64,000 nt of DNA from Paraburkholderia phenazinium. Lineage in GTDB: Bacteria; Pseudomonadota; Gammaproteobacteria; Burkholderiales; Burkholderiaceae. Below are positions 10,932 to 19,588 of the stretch, piece after piece; positions within the stretch are counted from its first letter, which is position 1; every line of letters starts with the position of its first letter. The stretch spans positions 2,542,001 to 2,606,000 of the forward strand of contig NZ_FSRU01000002.1 of assembly GCF_900142845.1 (NCBI RefSeq), given 5' to 3'. The notes below the pieces were generated by a model that made no database searches, was not told the origin of the DNA, and worked only from the letters and a program-made list of their open reading frames with translations. A program made the translations under genes and the position numbers.

Positions 10932-11378
10932 ATGCCACGTTTTGCCCACATCTTCGAAGCCGCTGCGGATACCCTCAACGCCTATTACCAGGCGGTCGCG
11001 GAGGTCAATATCGACAGTTTGATGGGCCTGTGGATCGATGAGGAATTCGCGAGCTACATCAGCGCCGACGGCGCCCACCTGCACGGTCTCGATACCATTC
11101 GCGCGGGTCTGGCCGTCCAGCTCGCAGCCACGCCGGTTTCGATCGAACCCGTCGACATCCGCGTGTACGACAGTCTCGGCACGGTGGTGTATGCGATTGC
11201 AGAAGCGCACCGCCCGGCCGATCCGAAAGTCGCGCCCACCATGGTCTTCACCACCTACGTGATGGTCCACGAGCGCGGTGAATGGAAAATCGCACATATT
11301 CACGCAAGTGCGATGCCGAACGAAGCGGCGAATCAGTTTGCTGCCAAAATGCGTCATGGTCAGGGGTCTTTGCACTGA
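10932..11378 (+). CDS. NTF2-like (SnoaL/DUF4440-type) protein
   Basis: 148 residues. The pattern of an N-terminal helical part (AAADTLNAYYQAVAEVNIDSLM), a strand with GLDTIRAGL, and FTTYVMVHERGEWKIAHIH near the C terminus is that of the NTF2-like cone fold found in SnoaL and ketosteroid-isomerase relatives. No diagnostic catalytic set is evident to me, so activity is unknown. It lies 33 bp before the hydrolase and may be cotranscribed. Confidence 0.75.
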   Translation: MPRFAHIFEAAADTLNAYYQAVAEVNIDSLMGLWIDEEFASYISADGAHLHGLDTIRAGLAVQLAATPVSIEPVDIRVYDSLGTVVYAIAEAHRPADPKVAPTMVFTTYVMVHERGEWKIAHIHASAMPNEAANQFAAKMRHGQGSLH

Positions 11379-11411
11379 CGCTGCACGTTTCTGCTTTTTC
11401 CGGTCGCAGGT

Positions 11412-12476
11412 ATGAGTACGACGCACAACAAGAACGCTTCCCCCGCAACTGCCGTCGTGGCGGCGGTTGAGGCGAGCGTCGACATGTTCTATCGCGCGCC
11501 GCTGTGGCTGCCGAACAGTCATGTCCAAACCATTGTTCCCGCTCTGTTCGCCCGCCTTCCCGCGGTGGCTTACCGGCGCGAGCGCTGGGATACGCCGGAT
11601 GGCGATTTCATCGAACTCGACTGGCTGGTGACCGGGCCGCAAGCACCGCAAACATCGAATCACGCCGGCTCGTCCGACACTCCGCTGTTCGTCCTGTTTC
11701 ACGGCCTCGAAGGAAATTCCGGCTCACACTACGCCCGCACCTTGATGGCTGCGGCGCACGCGCGCGGCTGGCACGGCGTCGTGCCGCACTTTCGGAGCTG
11801 CAGTGGACCGCTGAATCTGTTGCCGCGCTTCTATCACCTCGCCGATAGCGCCGAAGTCGACTGGGTGCTGCGACGACTGCGCGAGACGCATCGCGGCCCG
11901 ATCGTCGCGGCGGGCGTTTCGCTGGGCGGCAACGTGCTGTTGCGCTGGCTCGGCGAGCGGCGCGAAGACGCGTCGTTTGTCAGCGCGGCGGCGGCGATCT
12001 CCGCCCCGCTCGACGTGCATGCAGGCGGCCGGGCGTTGTCGCAAGGCTTCGGCAAGATCTACACGCGCAACTTCCTGAAGACGCTGAAGGTGAAGGCGCT
12101 GCAGAAGCTCGAACAGTATCCGGGCCTGTTCGACGCCAACGCGGTACTCGCCAGCCGTACCATGTACGAGTTCGACAACGTCGTCACCGCGCCGCTGCAC
12201 GGCTTTCGCGATGCCGACGACTATTGGACCCGGGCGACCACCCGGCCGCTGCTGCCGGAGATCACCGTGCCCACCCTCGTGCTCAATGCGCGCAACGATC
12301 CGTTCCTGCCGGGCGCGGTGCTGCCGGCGCGGCATGAGGTATCGGGCGCGGTCGAGCTTGATCAGCCGCAGCATGGCGGCCATGTCGGCTTCATGACGGG
12401 ACCGTTTCCGGGGCGTATCGACTGGCTGTCGCAGCGCGTTTTCAACTACCTCACCCCATTCGTCGACCATGGATGA
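11412..12476 (+). CDS. YheT-like alpha/beta hydrolase
   Basis: 354-residue alpha/beta hydrolase of the YheT/EMB8 group. It has FHGLEGNSGSHYA at the oxyanion region, VPHFRSCSGPLN, and the nucleophile elbow AAGVSLGGNVLLR. A likely acid lies in LNARNDPFLPG and the histidine in QHGGHVGF. No signal peptide is seen, so it is probably cytoplasmic, and the substrate is unknown (carboxyl esters are usual). Its end overlaps the next gene by 8 bp, so the two are coupled. Confidence 0.85.
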   Translation: MSTTHNKNASPATAVVAAVEASVDMFYRAPLWLPNSHVQTIVPALFARLPAVAYRRERWDTPDGDFIELDWLVTGPQAPQTSNHAGSSDTPLFVLFHGLEGNSGSHYARTLMAAAHARGWHGVVPHFRSCSGPLNLLPRFYHLADSAEVDWVLRRLRETHRGPIVAAGVSLGGNVLLRWLGERREDASFVSAAAAISAPLDVHAGGRALSQGFGKIYTRNFLKTLKVKALQKLEQYPGLFDANAVLASRTMYEFDNVVTAPLHGFRDADDYWTRATTRPLLPEITVPTLVLNARNDPFLPGAVLPARHEVSGAVELDQPQHGGHVGFMTGPFPGRIDWLSQRVFNYLTPFVDHG

Positions 12477-13113
12477 CATCGTTCGCCAGGCGCTCGCCAA
12501 ATGGCCCAACGTGCCGCATTGCACCGGCTGGCTGCTGCTCGACCGGCGCGGCAACTGGCGCATGCGCGACGAGGCGGCCCAGGCGCGTGGGGCACCGGGT
12601 GAACCGATCCGTCATGCGGCGTTGCTGGCGTTCATCAACCGGAACTATGAAGCGGATCCCAGCGGGCAGTGGTTCTTTCAGAACGGGCCGCAGCGGGTGT
12701 ATGTGGAGTTGGGTTATACGCCGTGGGTGGTTCGGCTTGCTGCGGCTGACGATGGTGGCAGTGGCGCGAGTGACGGCGACGGCGATGACGGCGGCGATGG
12801 CTCGCTGACGCTGACGTTGACGGATCAGGCGGGAAACGCGTTTGAGCCTGTCGCGGCGTATCTGGATGATGAAGGCGGTGTGCTGTTCACGGACTCATCG
12901 ACGCCGCCGCGTATCGCCGTGCTGCACGATCACGATCTCGATCTGTTCTCTGAGCACGCCGAACTGGCGGAGGACGGCCACAGCGGACGGTTCCATTGGC
13001 GCGACGGCGTCGCGCTGCCGTTGCAGCCCGTAACGCATGCCGATGTGGCGGCGCGGTTTGGTTTTGTGGCGAGTCCGGCGCAGGCGGTTGTTCAAAAAGG
13101 CGCGGGCTTGTAG
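12469..13113 (+). CDS. Conserved protein of unknown function after the hydrolase
   Basis: 214 residues, start ATG inside the end of the upstream gene. The N-terminal half ([37 protein letters not shown]) looks globular and conserved; an acidic Asp/Gly/Ser-rich insert follows at about residues 96-108, then a second beta-rich half. It resembles a Burkholderiales family I recall as DUF2946-type, but I cannot confirm that assignment. No signal peptide or membrane helix. Overlap with the hydrolase suggests a shared function. Confidence 0.72.
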   Translation: MDDIVRQALAKWPNVPHCTGWLLLDRRGNWRMRDEAAQARGAPGEPIRHAALLAFINRNYEADPSGQWFFQNGPQRVYVELGYTPWVVRLAAADDGGSGASDGDGDDGGDGSLTLTLTDQAGNAFEPVAAYLDDEGGVLFTDSSTPPRIAVLHDHDLDLFSEHAELAEDGHSGRFHWRDGVALPLQPVTHADVAARFGFVASPAQAVVQKGAGL

Positions 13114-13184
13114 TTGGCCCGCAGCGAGGCCATCGCCCGCGGCACCGCGCTGTTAAGATAAGCGCCCTCAGAAGGAGCCCCACC

Positions 13185-13661
13185 ATGCCTGAACTCACTC
13201 ACTTCGACGCCGCCGGCCAAGCGCATATGGTGGACGTCGGCGCCAAACAGGAAACCAAACGCATCGCCATTGCGCGCGGCTCGATCCGCATGTTGCCGGA
13301 GACGTTTGCGCTGATCCGCGACGGCAACGCGAAGAAAGGCGATGTGATCGGGATCGCGCGCATCGCCGCGATTCAAGGCGCGAAGCGCACCGCCGATCTG
13401 ATTCCGCTGTGTCATCCGCTCGCGCTAACGCGCGTCAAGGTGGATTTCGAACTCGACGAGACGCTCCCTGGCGTGCATTGCACGGTGCAGGTGGAAACGT
13501 TGGGGCGCACGGGCGTGGAGATGGAAGCGCTGACCGCCGTACAGGTGGGTCTGCTGACCGTGTACGACATGTGCAAGGCGGTGGATCGCGGCATGACGAT
13601 CACCGATGTGAAAGTGCTGGAGAAGCACGGCGGGAAGTCGGGAGATTGGGTGGCGGCTTAA
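13185..13661 (+). CDS. moaC: Cyclic pyranopterin monophosphate synthase
   Basis: Second step of molybdenum cofactor synthesis, acting after MoaA. From ATG 13185 (ribosome site GAAGGAG seven bases upstream) the protein has 158 residues. It contains the typical [26 protein letters not shown] and [21 protein letters not shown] segments (here [16 protein letters not shown]) and ends [15 protein letters not shown]. The frame is open further upstream but that part is not MoaC-like. No other moa genes are nearby. Confidence 0.95.
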   Translation: MPELTHFDAAGQAHMVDVGAKQETKRIAIARGSIRMLPETFALIRDGNAKKGDVIGIARIAAIQGAKRTADLIPLCHPLALTRVKVDFELDETLPGVHCTVQVETLGRTGVEMEALTAVQVGLLTVYDMCKAVDRGMTITDVKVLEKHGGKSGDWVAA

Positions 13662-13709
13662 GCGCCGCTGCGCCCAACCGCCCCCCCTCAAGCCGGACAG
13701 CGACGGCGC

Positions 13710-15494
13710 TCAGTTGTCGCTGTCGTCATCGTCCTGGTTGACGTCCTTCGGCGGCGTACCGTACCGCTTGACGAGTTCCGCCTTGAAGCTCGCGAGGCTC
13801 TTCTGCTCATCGCACAGTTCGTACAGATAGCCCTGCTGCGACGGCCAGTCATGCAGCTCCTCCGAAAAAATCTTCAGACGCGCCACGGTATCGAAGGCGG
13901 CATTCGTATCGCCGCTCAGCGCCTGCAGCACCGCATAGCGACGCAATACCGTTTCCCCCGGCAGCAGCGCAAGCGCCTGCTTGTGCATGGCCAGCTTGTG
14001 ATCCAGATCCATCGCGTTCATCGGCAACAGCGTCGCCATCCCGTATTCGCCCCACGCGCGGAACAGGAACGACGGATCGTCGGCATACTGCTCGGCCGGA
14101 CGCGCGCCGTAGTACAGCACCTCGGCGCGGTTATAGTCGCGGCAGACCGGATACAACGCCGCCAACCCACCGAACACGATGACCGCGTAGACGCCAAACG
14201 ACACGCGCCCCGGCACCAGTCGCAACGAACGCGTTTCCAGCAGACCGAACACGAACATCGCCGGCAGCAGGAAGAACATGTATTGCTGCGGATACTCGAC
14301 CAGTGCGTGCATCACCAGCACGCCGATCAACGCAATGCCGAACACGCGCGCCGCAGTGTGCGGTGCACGCACCACGCGCACGAGCCAGGCCAGCAGACCC
14401 AGCAGCACGATCGCCAAGCCGATCAGCCCGGTCTTGCCCAACAGATCGAGGAAGATGTCGTGCGAGTTGTTGGCAATCTCGACGCCGCCCAGCGTGCGGA
14501 CAAAATCGTACTGGTAACGCGGAAACTCGCCCCAGCCGACGCCCAGCAACGGGTGCGTCTTGAACATCGTCCAGCCGTATTTCCACAGCGCGAGGCGCGG
14601 GGCAATCTGACCAGCGTCCTTGAAGCGGTCGGCCGCGGACTCCGCCAGATCGAGCTGGTAGTGCACGTTGGCCCAACGGACCACGGCATTGACGATGAAG
14701 AACAACACGCCAAGCGCCACGGGAATCAGCCATTCGCGGTTACTGCGGCGCAAGGCGGGATTGCTGCGGATTTCGGCAAACGCCATCCAGAAACCGGCCA
14801 CCACGATCACACCCATCTGCAGCCACGGACCACGCGAAACAGTCAGCGCCAGCCCCGTCGAGAAAATAATCGACAGCAATGCCCACGCGATCACCGGCAA
14901 GCGCCGCGTCTGCACGAGGAACAGGGCGCCGGCCATCGCGAAGGCAATATAGGTGGCGAGGTGATTGGCCTGCGCCATATTGCCGAACGGCCGGCGATCG
15001 ACCGTGATGTTGTACGCGACGACCAGCGGCGTCACCTTGGTCTCCAGATGAAACACCTGGATTACCTGGCAGAACACCGCGAACAGCCCGCCGACGATCA
15101 GCGCCGCCGCCGCCCAGCGCAGCACCGTCTCGGTCATCTTGACCCGGGTGAAGCTGTAGCCGGCGTGAGTCGCCATGAAGGCCGCCAGCAGATAGCCGCC
15201 GCCGAGCCAGTTCATCGACGGCTGGGCGACCGGGATTACGAACGTCTGCGCGACCAGCAGCAGCCCAAACAGCAAGGGCACCAGCGCGACCACCGGCGAC
15301 GCAAACGTGACGCGCGAGCGCTCCGTCCAGACCAGCAGCACGACGGCGGCGCTGGTCAGCACGTACAGCGTCAACGCGGTAAATTCCGCGTAAAACGTCG
15401 GGATCGGATACGTATGGTTGACTACGGCGTAAGGAAGAATCAACGCACAAGCCAGCAGTACCAGAGATAAATAGCGCGCAAATGGGGTGGGCAT
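13710..15494 (-). CDS. pglL: PglL-type protein O-oligosaccharyltransferase
   Basis: 594-residue integral membrane protein with about a dozen helices, a large periplasmic loop near residues 280-335 (WKYGWTMFKTHPLLGVG, NNSHDIFLDLLGKTGL) and a soluble C-terminal domain. This is the Wzy_C ligase fold in its PglL form, which moves a lipid-linked glycan onto Ser/Thr of periplasmic proteins. The histidine in NNSHD matches the conserved motif. Its position 129 bp downstream of a type IV pilin gene recalls the pilin-glycosyltransferase pairs of Neisseria and Pseudomonas. The last residues are acidic (DDDDSDN). Confidence 0.88.
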   Translation of the reverse strand: MPTPFARYLSLVLLACALILPYAVVNHTYPIPTFYAEFTALTLYVLTSAAVVLLVWTERSRVTFASPVVALVPLLFGLLLVAQTFVIPVAQPSMNWLGGGYLLAAFMATHAGYSFTRVKMTETVLRWAAAALIVGGLFAVFCQVIQVFHLETKVTPLVVAYNITVDRRPFGNMAQANHLATYIAFAMAGALFLVQTRRLPVIAWALLSIIFSTGLALTVSRGPWLQMGVIVVAGFWMAFAEIRSNPALRRSNREWLIPVALGVLFFIVNAVVRWANVHYQLDLAESAADRFKDAGQIAPRLALWKYGWTMFKTHPLLGVGWGEFPRYQYDFVRTLGGVEIANNSHDIFLDLLGKTGLIGLAIVLLGLLAWLVRVVRAPHTAARVFGIALIGVLVMHALVEYPQQYMFFLLPAMFVFGLLETRSLRLVPGRVSFGVYAVIVFGGLAALYPVCRDYNRAEVLYYGARPAEQYADDPSFLFRAWGEYGMATLLPMNAMDLDHKLAMHKQALALLPGETVLRRYAVLQALSGDTNAAFDTVARLKIFSEELHDWPSQQGYLYELCDEQKSLASFKAELVKRYGTPPKDVNQDDDDSDN

Positions 15495-15623
15495 GAGTAA
15501 CCGGGGGCGTCAGCAACCGGCGCACTATACAAAAAAATCCTCCCGCTGTGCGCCGGACAGCCTAAATATCCCGAAATCACACAGCTCCGGCACCCTTACG
15601 CCATCTCCACGCCTGTCTGAGCC

Positions 15624-16262
15624 TCAACTCCGGCATTCAGGCGGCGCCAGGTTAGACGGTAAGGTCGGCGCGTCGGCAGGTGCCGGCCCAGCACCCGGCG
15701 CGGGCAATGACGACGCGCTCTTGCCGCCGGCAAAACACTCCCAGGTCACCGTTCCCGGTTGGGTCGCGCCCTTGACCAGCGCGACCCGTGCAGTCGGCGT
15801 ATCGGCGTTGTCGGGCACCGACGGCACCAGCACCAGCGTATTCGAGCCGGCCGGCGCCACGCGTGTCGAGTAGGCGACGGTGATCTGGCCGGTATCGTCA
15901 TCGACGCTCACGGACTCGACGTTGCGCGTGGCCGTAGGCGGGGCATAGCCGCCGCCGAGCGCGCTGCCGCTGGCCGCGTTTTCCGCCACCGCAAGCCGCG
16001 CCGAAGCGGCGAGCGACAAGCCCTCGCCCACGCGGCTGCGGGCCAGATAGTCCTGGTAGGCGGGAATCGCATACGCGGCGATCACCCCGACGATGGCGAG
16101 CACGATCATCAGTTCGATCAGCGTGAAGCCGAGCTTGCGGCTGGCGCGCGCGATCCGCGCGGGCCATTGCACGCCGGGGTCGGCGATCGGTGCGCCCGAG
16201 GCAGGGTCGTCGCGCCGCAACAGGACGCAACGGAATGAAGAGGTGAGAACAGTAACGGTCAT
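15624..16262 (-). CDS. Type IV pilin-like protein
   Basis: The signature [19 protein letters not shown] gives the prepilin peptidase site (G before F) and the hydrophobic N-terminal helix, followed by [16 protein letters not shown]. The mature part ends in a disulfide-type loop (Cys in WECFAGG and PPECRS) holding an Ala/Pro/Ser-rich run. From ATG 16262, which has a good AGGAG, the leader before the cleavage site is 45 residues, far longer than the usual 6-25. A GTG at 16172 would give a 15-residue leader but lacks a ribosome site. Probably a major or accessory pilin, and a likely PglL substrate. Confidence 0.88.
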   Translation of the reverse strand: MTVTVLTSSFRCVLLRRDDPASGAPIADPGVQWPARIARASRKLGFTLIELMIVLAIVGVIAAYAIPAYQDYLARSRVGEGLSLAASARLAVAENAASGSALGGGYAPPTATRNVESVSVDDDTGQITVAYSTRVAPAGSNTLVLVPSVPDNADTPTARVALVKGATQPGTVTWECFAGGKSASSLPAPGAGPAPADAPTLPSNLAPPECRS

Positions 16263-16280
16263 CGACAGGCTCCTGAAACG

Positions 16281-16312
16281 AAAAACGCCTGCTCCGTGAA
16301 TCGGAACAGGCG
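16281..16312 (-). terminator. Putative terminator between terC and pilin
   Basis: Near-perfect 11-bp stem (CGCCTGCTCCG at 16286-16296 with CGGAACAGGCG at 16302-16312, one mismatch) and a TTTTT run on the minus strand. It ends about 8 bp before the pilin ribosome site, so it terminates terC but would also sit inside any pilin leader that starts upstream. Confidence 0.7.
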
Positions 16313-16406
16313 CCTTGATCGTAGCCAGCCGCGCGGATCCTAAACAGTCAGCCGAATGGCTAACGCGAGGCCTCTACTGCCGGACGGTCCGCAGACCACC
16401 CCACCC

Positions 16407-17144
16407 TCAATGCGAAGGTGGCGGCGCGCCGGGCGGCAACTGTCCGGCGGCCCGGCTCGCGTTGCGGCGCTTGAGCAGGTAGCCGAGGATCACCACGAAT
16501 AGCGCACCGGCGATACTCGTGCCGTACTCGGCCACCGGCGAGTCGAGGATCGGCCAGCGGTCGCCGGCCGGGTCGTTGATGATGAGGCCGCCGGCAATCC
16601 AGCCCAGCAGCGCCGCCCCGAGCGTAATGACGATGGGAAAGCGGTCCAGCAGTTTCAGCACCAACTGACTGCCCCACACGATCAGCGGGATGCTCACGAT
16701 CAGCCCGAAGATCACCAGCGCGAGGCGATGCTCCGGATCGGCCGCTTCGGCCGCGCCGGCAATCGCGATGACGTTGTCGAGGCTCATCACCGCGTCCGCG
16801 ACGATGATGGTTTTGATCGCGGTGATCAGCTTGTCGGCGGGCTTGATGCTGTCGTGGGCATCGTGCGCGGGTGCCATCAGACGCACGCCGATCCACAGCA
16901 GCAGCAAGCCGCCGGCGAATTTCAGCAACGGCACGTCGAGCAGCACCACCGCGAACGCGATCAGCGCGACACGCAGCACGATCGCCCCGGCCGTGCCCCA
17001 CAAGACACCCTTCACGCGCTGCGACGCCGGCAGGTTGCGGCAGGCGAGCGCAATCACCACCGCGTTATCGCCACCCAGCAGGATGTCGATCACGATGATC
17101 TGAATGACGGCGCCCCAATGGAGCGTGGTGAAGAACTCGAGCAT
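16407..17144 (-). CDS. TerC family membrane protein (YjbE-like)
   Basis: 245 residues from ATG 17144 with about seven membrane helices. The two conserved acidic motifs are IDILLGGDNAVVIAL in helix 1-2 and ADAVMSLDNVIAIAG in the middle; in this family these Asp residues are placed to bind metal. Relatives export manganese or calcium or load metalloproteins. An in-frame extension to 17288 is not YjbE-like. A complex repeat array lies directly upstream. Metal specificity cannot be read from sequence. Confidence 0.87.
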   Translation of the reverse strand: MLEFFTTLHWGAVIQIIVIDILLGGDNAVVIALACRNLPASQRVKGVLWGTAGAIVLRVALIAFAVVLLDVPLLKFAGGLLLLWIGVRLMAPAHDAHDSIKPADKLITAIKTIIVADAVMSLDNVIAIAGAAEAADPEHRLALVIFGLIVSIPLIVWGSQLVLKLLDRFPIVITLGAALLGWIAGGLIINDPAGDRWPILDSPVAEYGTSIAGALFVVILGYLLKRRNASRAAGQLPPGAPPPSH

Positions 17145-17193
17145 GAACAGAAAACCAAAGAATGCAGAGCGCGCAGTCGATCGCGATGAGGCT

Positions 17194-17286
17194 GCATGGG
17201 ACCAGAGTAAGAGCTTTGCGTGGGACCGGAGTAACGCGCTAAAGCGCGAACTCTGACCGACAGCCAAAGCGCTGACTCTGGTCGAC
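17194..17286. repeat. Fourfold repeat array upstream of terC
   Basis: Two direct copies of GCRTGGGACCRGAGTAA (17194-17210 and 17218-17234, period 24) are followed by two direct copies of AAAGCGCNNACTCTGNNC (17241 and 17266, period 25). The second type contains the inverse of the first (GGACCAGAGT against ACTCTGGTC), so the four units are arranged as nested inverted repeats. It lies in the 5' region of terC. Function unknown: operator array, structured leader or intergenic repeat. Confidence 0.6.
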
Positions 17287-17323
17287 AAAAAAGCGAGGGA
17301 GCAATTACTCGCTCCCTCGCTTT
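17285..17323 (-). terminator. Distal terminator of the sucCD transcript
   Basis: Perfect 13-bp stem (AAAGCGAGGGAGC at 17290-17302 with GCTCCCTCGCTTT at 17311-17323), 8-nt loop. On the minus strand it runs straight into TTTTTT. Strong intrinsic terminator, probably a backup to the one next to sucD. Confidence 0.8.
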
Positions 17324-17332
17324 AGGACTGCG

Positions 17333-17357
17333 CTCTTACGAAAGGAGTTCGTAAGAG
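17333..17357. repeat. Hairpin between the two sucCD terminators
   Basis: Perfect 10-bp stem CTCTTACGAA / TTCGTAAGAG with a 5-nt loop (AGGAG on the plus strand). No T-run on either side. It stands between two terminators and may protect a processed 3' end. Confidence 0.55.
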
Positions 17358-17361
17358 TATC

Positions 17362-17387
17362 AAAAAACAGGCCGATCTGGCCGGCCT
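17362..17387 (-). terminator. Proximal terminator of sucD
   Basis: Stem AGGCCG (17369-17374) with CGGCCT (17382-17387), 7-nt loop, followed on the minus strand by G and six T. It begins 9 bp after the sucD stop codon. Confidence 0.75.
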
Positions 17388-17395
17388 ATTTCGAT

Positions 17396-18277
17396 TTACA
17401 GCATCGCCTTCAGAAGACGCGCCATTTCCGACGGGTTCTTCGTGACCTTGATACCGCAAGCTTCCATGATTTCCAGCTTGGCTTCAGCCGTATCGGCACC
17501 GCCCGAGATCAGCGCGCCAGCGTGACCCATGCGCTTGCCGGCCGGAGCCGTGACACCCGCGATGAAGCCAACCACCGGCTTCTTCATGTTGCCCTTGATC
17601 CACTCAGCGGCATTCGCTTCGTCCGGACCGCCGATCTCGCCGATCATGATGACGGCGTCCGTATCCGGATCGTCGTTGAACATCTTCATGACGTCGATGT
17701 GCTTCAGACCGTTGATCGGGTCGCCGCCGATACCGACTGCCGACGACTGGCCGAGGCCGATCGCCGTCAACTGGCCGACTGCTTCATACGTCAGCGTGCC
17801 CGAACGCGACACGACGCCGATGCGGCCCTTGCGGTGGATGTGACCCGGCATGATGCCGATCTTCAGTTCGTCCGGCGTGATCGTGCCCGGGCAGTTCGGT
17901 CCGAGCAGCAGCGTCTTGCGGTTTTCGCGACGCATACGGTCCTTGATCTCGATCATGTCGCGGACAGGAATGCCTTCCGTGATACAGATTGCGAGATCCA
18001 GATCCGCCTCGACGGCTTCCCAGATTGCTGCCGCTGCGCCTGCCGGCGGAACGTAGATGACCGAAACGGTTGCGCCGGTTTCAGCCGCCGCTTCCTTCAC
18101 GCTTGCGTAGATAGGAATGCCTTCGAAATCTTCGCCGGCCTTCTTCGGGTTCACGCCGGCGACGAAAGCTTCGCGGCCGTTTGCGTATTCACGGCAAGCA
18201 CGCGTGTGGAACTGACCGGTCTTGCCGGTAATGCCCTGCGTGATGACCTTGGTGTCTTTGTTGATCAGAATCGACAT
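17396..18277 (-). CDS. sucD: Succinyl-CoA synthetase, alpha subunit (ADP-forming)
   Basis: TCA-cycle enzyme subunit of 293 residues that binds CoA and carries the phospho-histidine. [20 protein letters not shown] is the N-terminal CoA domain, PNCPGTITP the mid signature, and the phosphorylated His is in [10 protein letters not shown] near the C terminus. Length is standard. It follows sucC by 141 bp and is transcribed with it. Two terminators follow. Confidence 0.97.
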   Translation of the reverse strand: MSILINKDTKVITQGITGKTGQFHTRACREYANGREAFVAGVNPKKAGEDFEGIPIYASVKEAAAETGATVSVIYVPPAGAAAAIWEAVEADLDLAICITEGIPVRDMIEIKDRMRRENRKTLLLGPNCPGTITPDELKIGIMPGHIHRKGRIGVVSRSGTLTYEAVGQLTAIGLGQSSAVGIGGDPINGLKHIDVMKMFNDDPDTDAVIMIGEIGGPDEANAAEWIKGNMKKPVVGFIAGVTAPAGKRMGHAGALISGGADTAEAKLEIMEACGIKVTKNPSEMARLLKAML

Positions 18278-18418
18278 GTATTGACCTCTGTTCGTCTGGC
18301 GCCGCGAGCGGGGCGGGATTGTTCTTCACCCGCGTCGCTCACGCGCCGCCATTCGTAATCCTGGTTAATCCTTGGCAAACCCGCCTTGGCAAATTCGCCT
18401 GGAAAACGCCCGGCAGGC

Positions 18419-19588
18419 TTACGCCTTGCCCGCAGCGGCCGCGACGACCTTCTGAGCCGCTTCTTCCATGCTGTCTGCCGCGATGATCGGCAGGCCGGAT
18501 TCAGCCAGCATCTTCTTGCCCAGGTCTTCGTTCGTGCCCTTCATGCGGACCACGAGCGGCACCTTCAGCGAGACAGCCTTCGAAGCCGCGATCACGCCTT
18601 CCGCGATCACGTCGCAGCGCATGATGCCACCGAAAATATTGACCAGAATGGCCGTCAGGTTCGGGTTCTTCAGCATGATCTTGAACGCTTCCGTGACCTT
18701 CTCGGTCGTGGCGCCACCGCCCACGTCCAGGAAGTTCGCCGGTTCGCCGCCGAACAGCTTGATGGTGTCCATCGTTGCCATTGCAAGGCCAGCGCCGTTC
18801 ACGAGGCAGCCGATGTTGCCGTCGAGCGAGATATACGCGAGATCGAACTTCGATGCTTCGACTTCAGCCGGATCTTCTTCGTCCAGATCGCGGTAAGCCA
18901 CGATTTCCGGATGACGGAACAGGGCGTTCGAGTCGAAGTTGAACTTGGCGTCCAGCGCGATGACCTTGCCGTCGCCGGTCAGGATCAGCGGGTTGATTTC
19001 GGCCAGCGATGCGTCGGTGTCCCAGAACGCCTTGTACAGGCCTTGCAGGATCGCGCGTGCTTGCGGCAGCGAAGCGGCGGGCACGCCGATCTTCGTGGCG
19101 AGTTCATCCGCTTCCGAATCTTTCAGACCGACCGACGGGTCGACAGCGATCTTGTGGATCAGCTCAGGCGTCTTTTCCGCGACTTCTTCGACGTCCATGC
19201 CGCCTTCGCTCGAAGCCATCACGACGACTTTCTGCGAGACGCGATCGATCACGAGGCCGACATACAGTTCCTTCTTGATGTCAGCGCCTTCTTCGATCAG
19301 CAGGCGGTTCACCTTCTGGCCTTCCGGGCCAGTCTGGTGCGTGACGAGTTGCATGCCGAGGATCTGGTTCGAGTATTCACGAACCTGTTCCAGCGACTTT
19401 GCGACCTTCACGCCGCCACCCTTGCCACGGCCACCCGCGTGGATCTGAGCCTTCACGACCCATACCGGGCCGCCGAGCTCTTCAGCGGCCTTGACCGCGT
19501 CATCCACCGAGAAGACCGGCTTGCCGCGCGGTACCGCGACGCCGAATTTCCGCAGGATTTCCTTACCCTGGTACTCGTGAATCTTCAT
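18419..19588 (-). CDS. sucC: Succinyl-CoA synthetase, beta subunit
   Basis: 389-residue ATP-grasp subunit that pairs with SucD. It starts [19 protein letters not shown], has the nucleotide-binding [35 protein letters not shown] with the metal ligands, and [13 protein letters not shown] and [12 protein letters not shown] in the C-terminal domain. Its ATG shares four bases with the stop of the upstream DUF2889 gene, so translation of the two is probably coupled. Confidence 0.97.
   Translation of the reverse strand: MKIHEYQGKEILRKFGVAVPRGKPVFSVDDAVKAAEELGGPVWVVKAQIHAGGRGKGGGVKVAKSLEQVREYSNQILGMQLVTHQTGPEGQKVNRLLIEEGADIKKELYVGLVIDRVSQKVVVMASSEGGMDVEEVAEKTPELIHKIAVDPSVGLKDSEADELATKIGVPAASLPQARAILQGLYKAFWDTDASLAEINPLILTGDGKVIALDAKFNFDSNALFRHPEIVAYRDLDEEDPAEVEASKFDLAYISLDGNIGCLVNGAGLAMATMDTIKLFGGEPANFLDVGGGATTEKVTEAFKIMLKNPNLTAILVNIFGGIMRCDVIAEGVIAASKAVSLKVPLVVRMKGTNEDLGKKMLAESGLPIIAADSMEEAAQKVVAAAAGKA

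Noticed and set aside
12996..13184. An N-terminal extension of moaC
   Set aside because: The upstream frame overlaps the end of the preceding gene and has no MoaC similarity; a strong ribosome site marks ATG 13185.
17145..17289. A manganese (yybP-ykoY) riboswitch before terC
   Set aside because: I looked for the conserved GGGGAGTA and AACATACTC-type loops and did not find them. The region is explained better as a repeat array.
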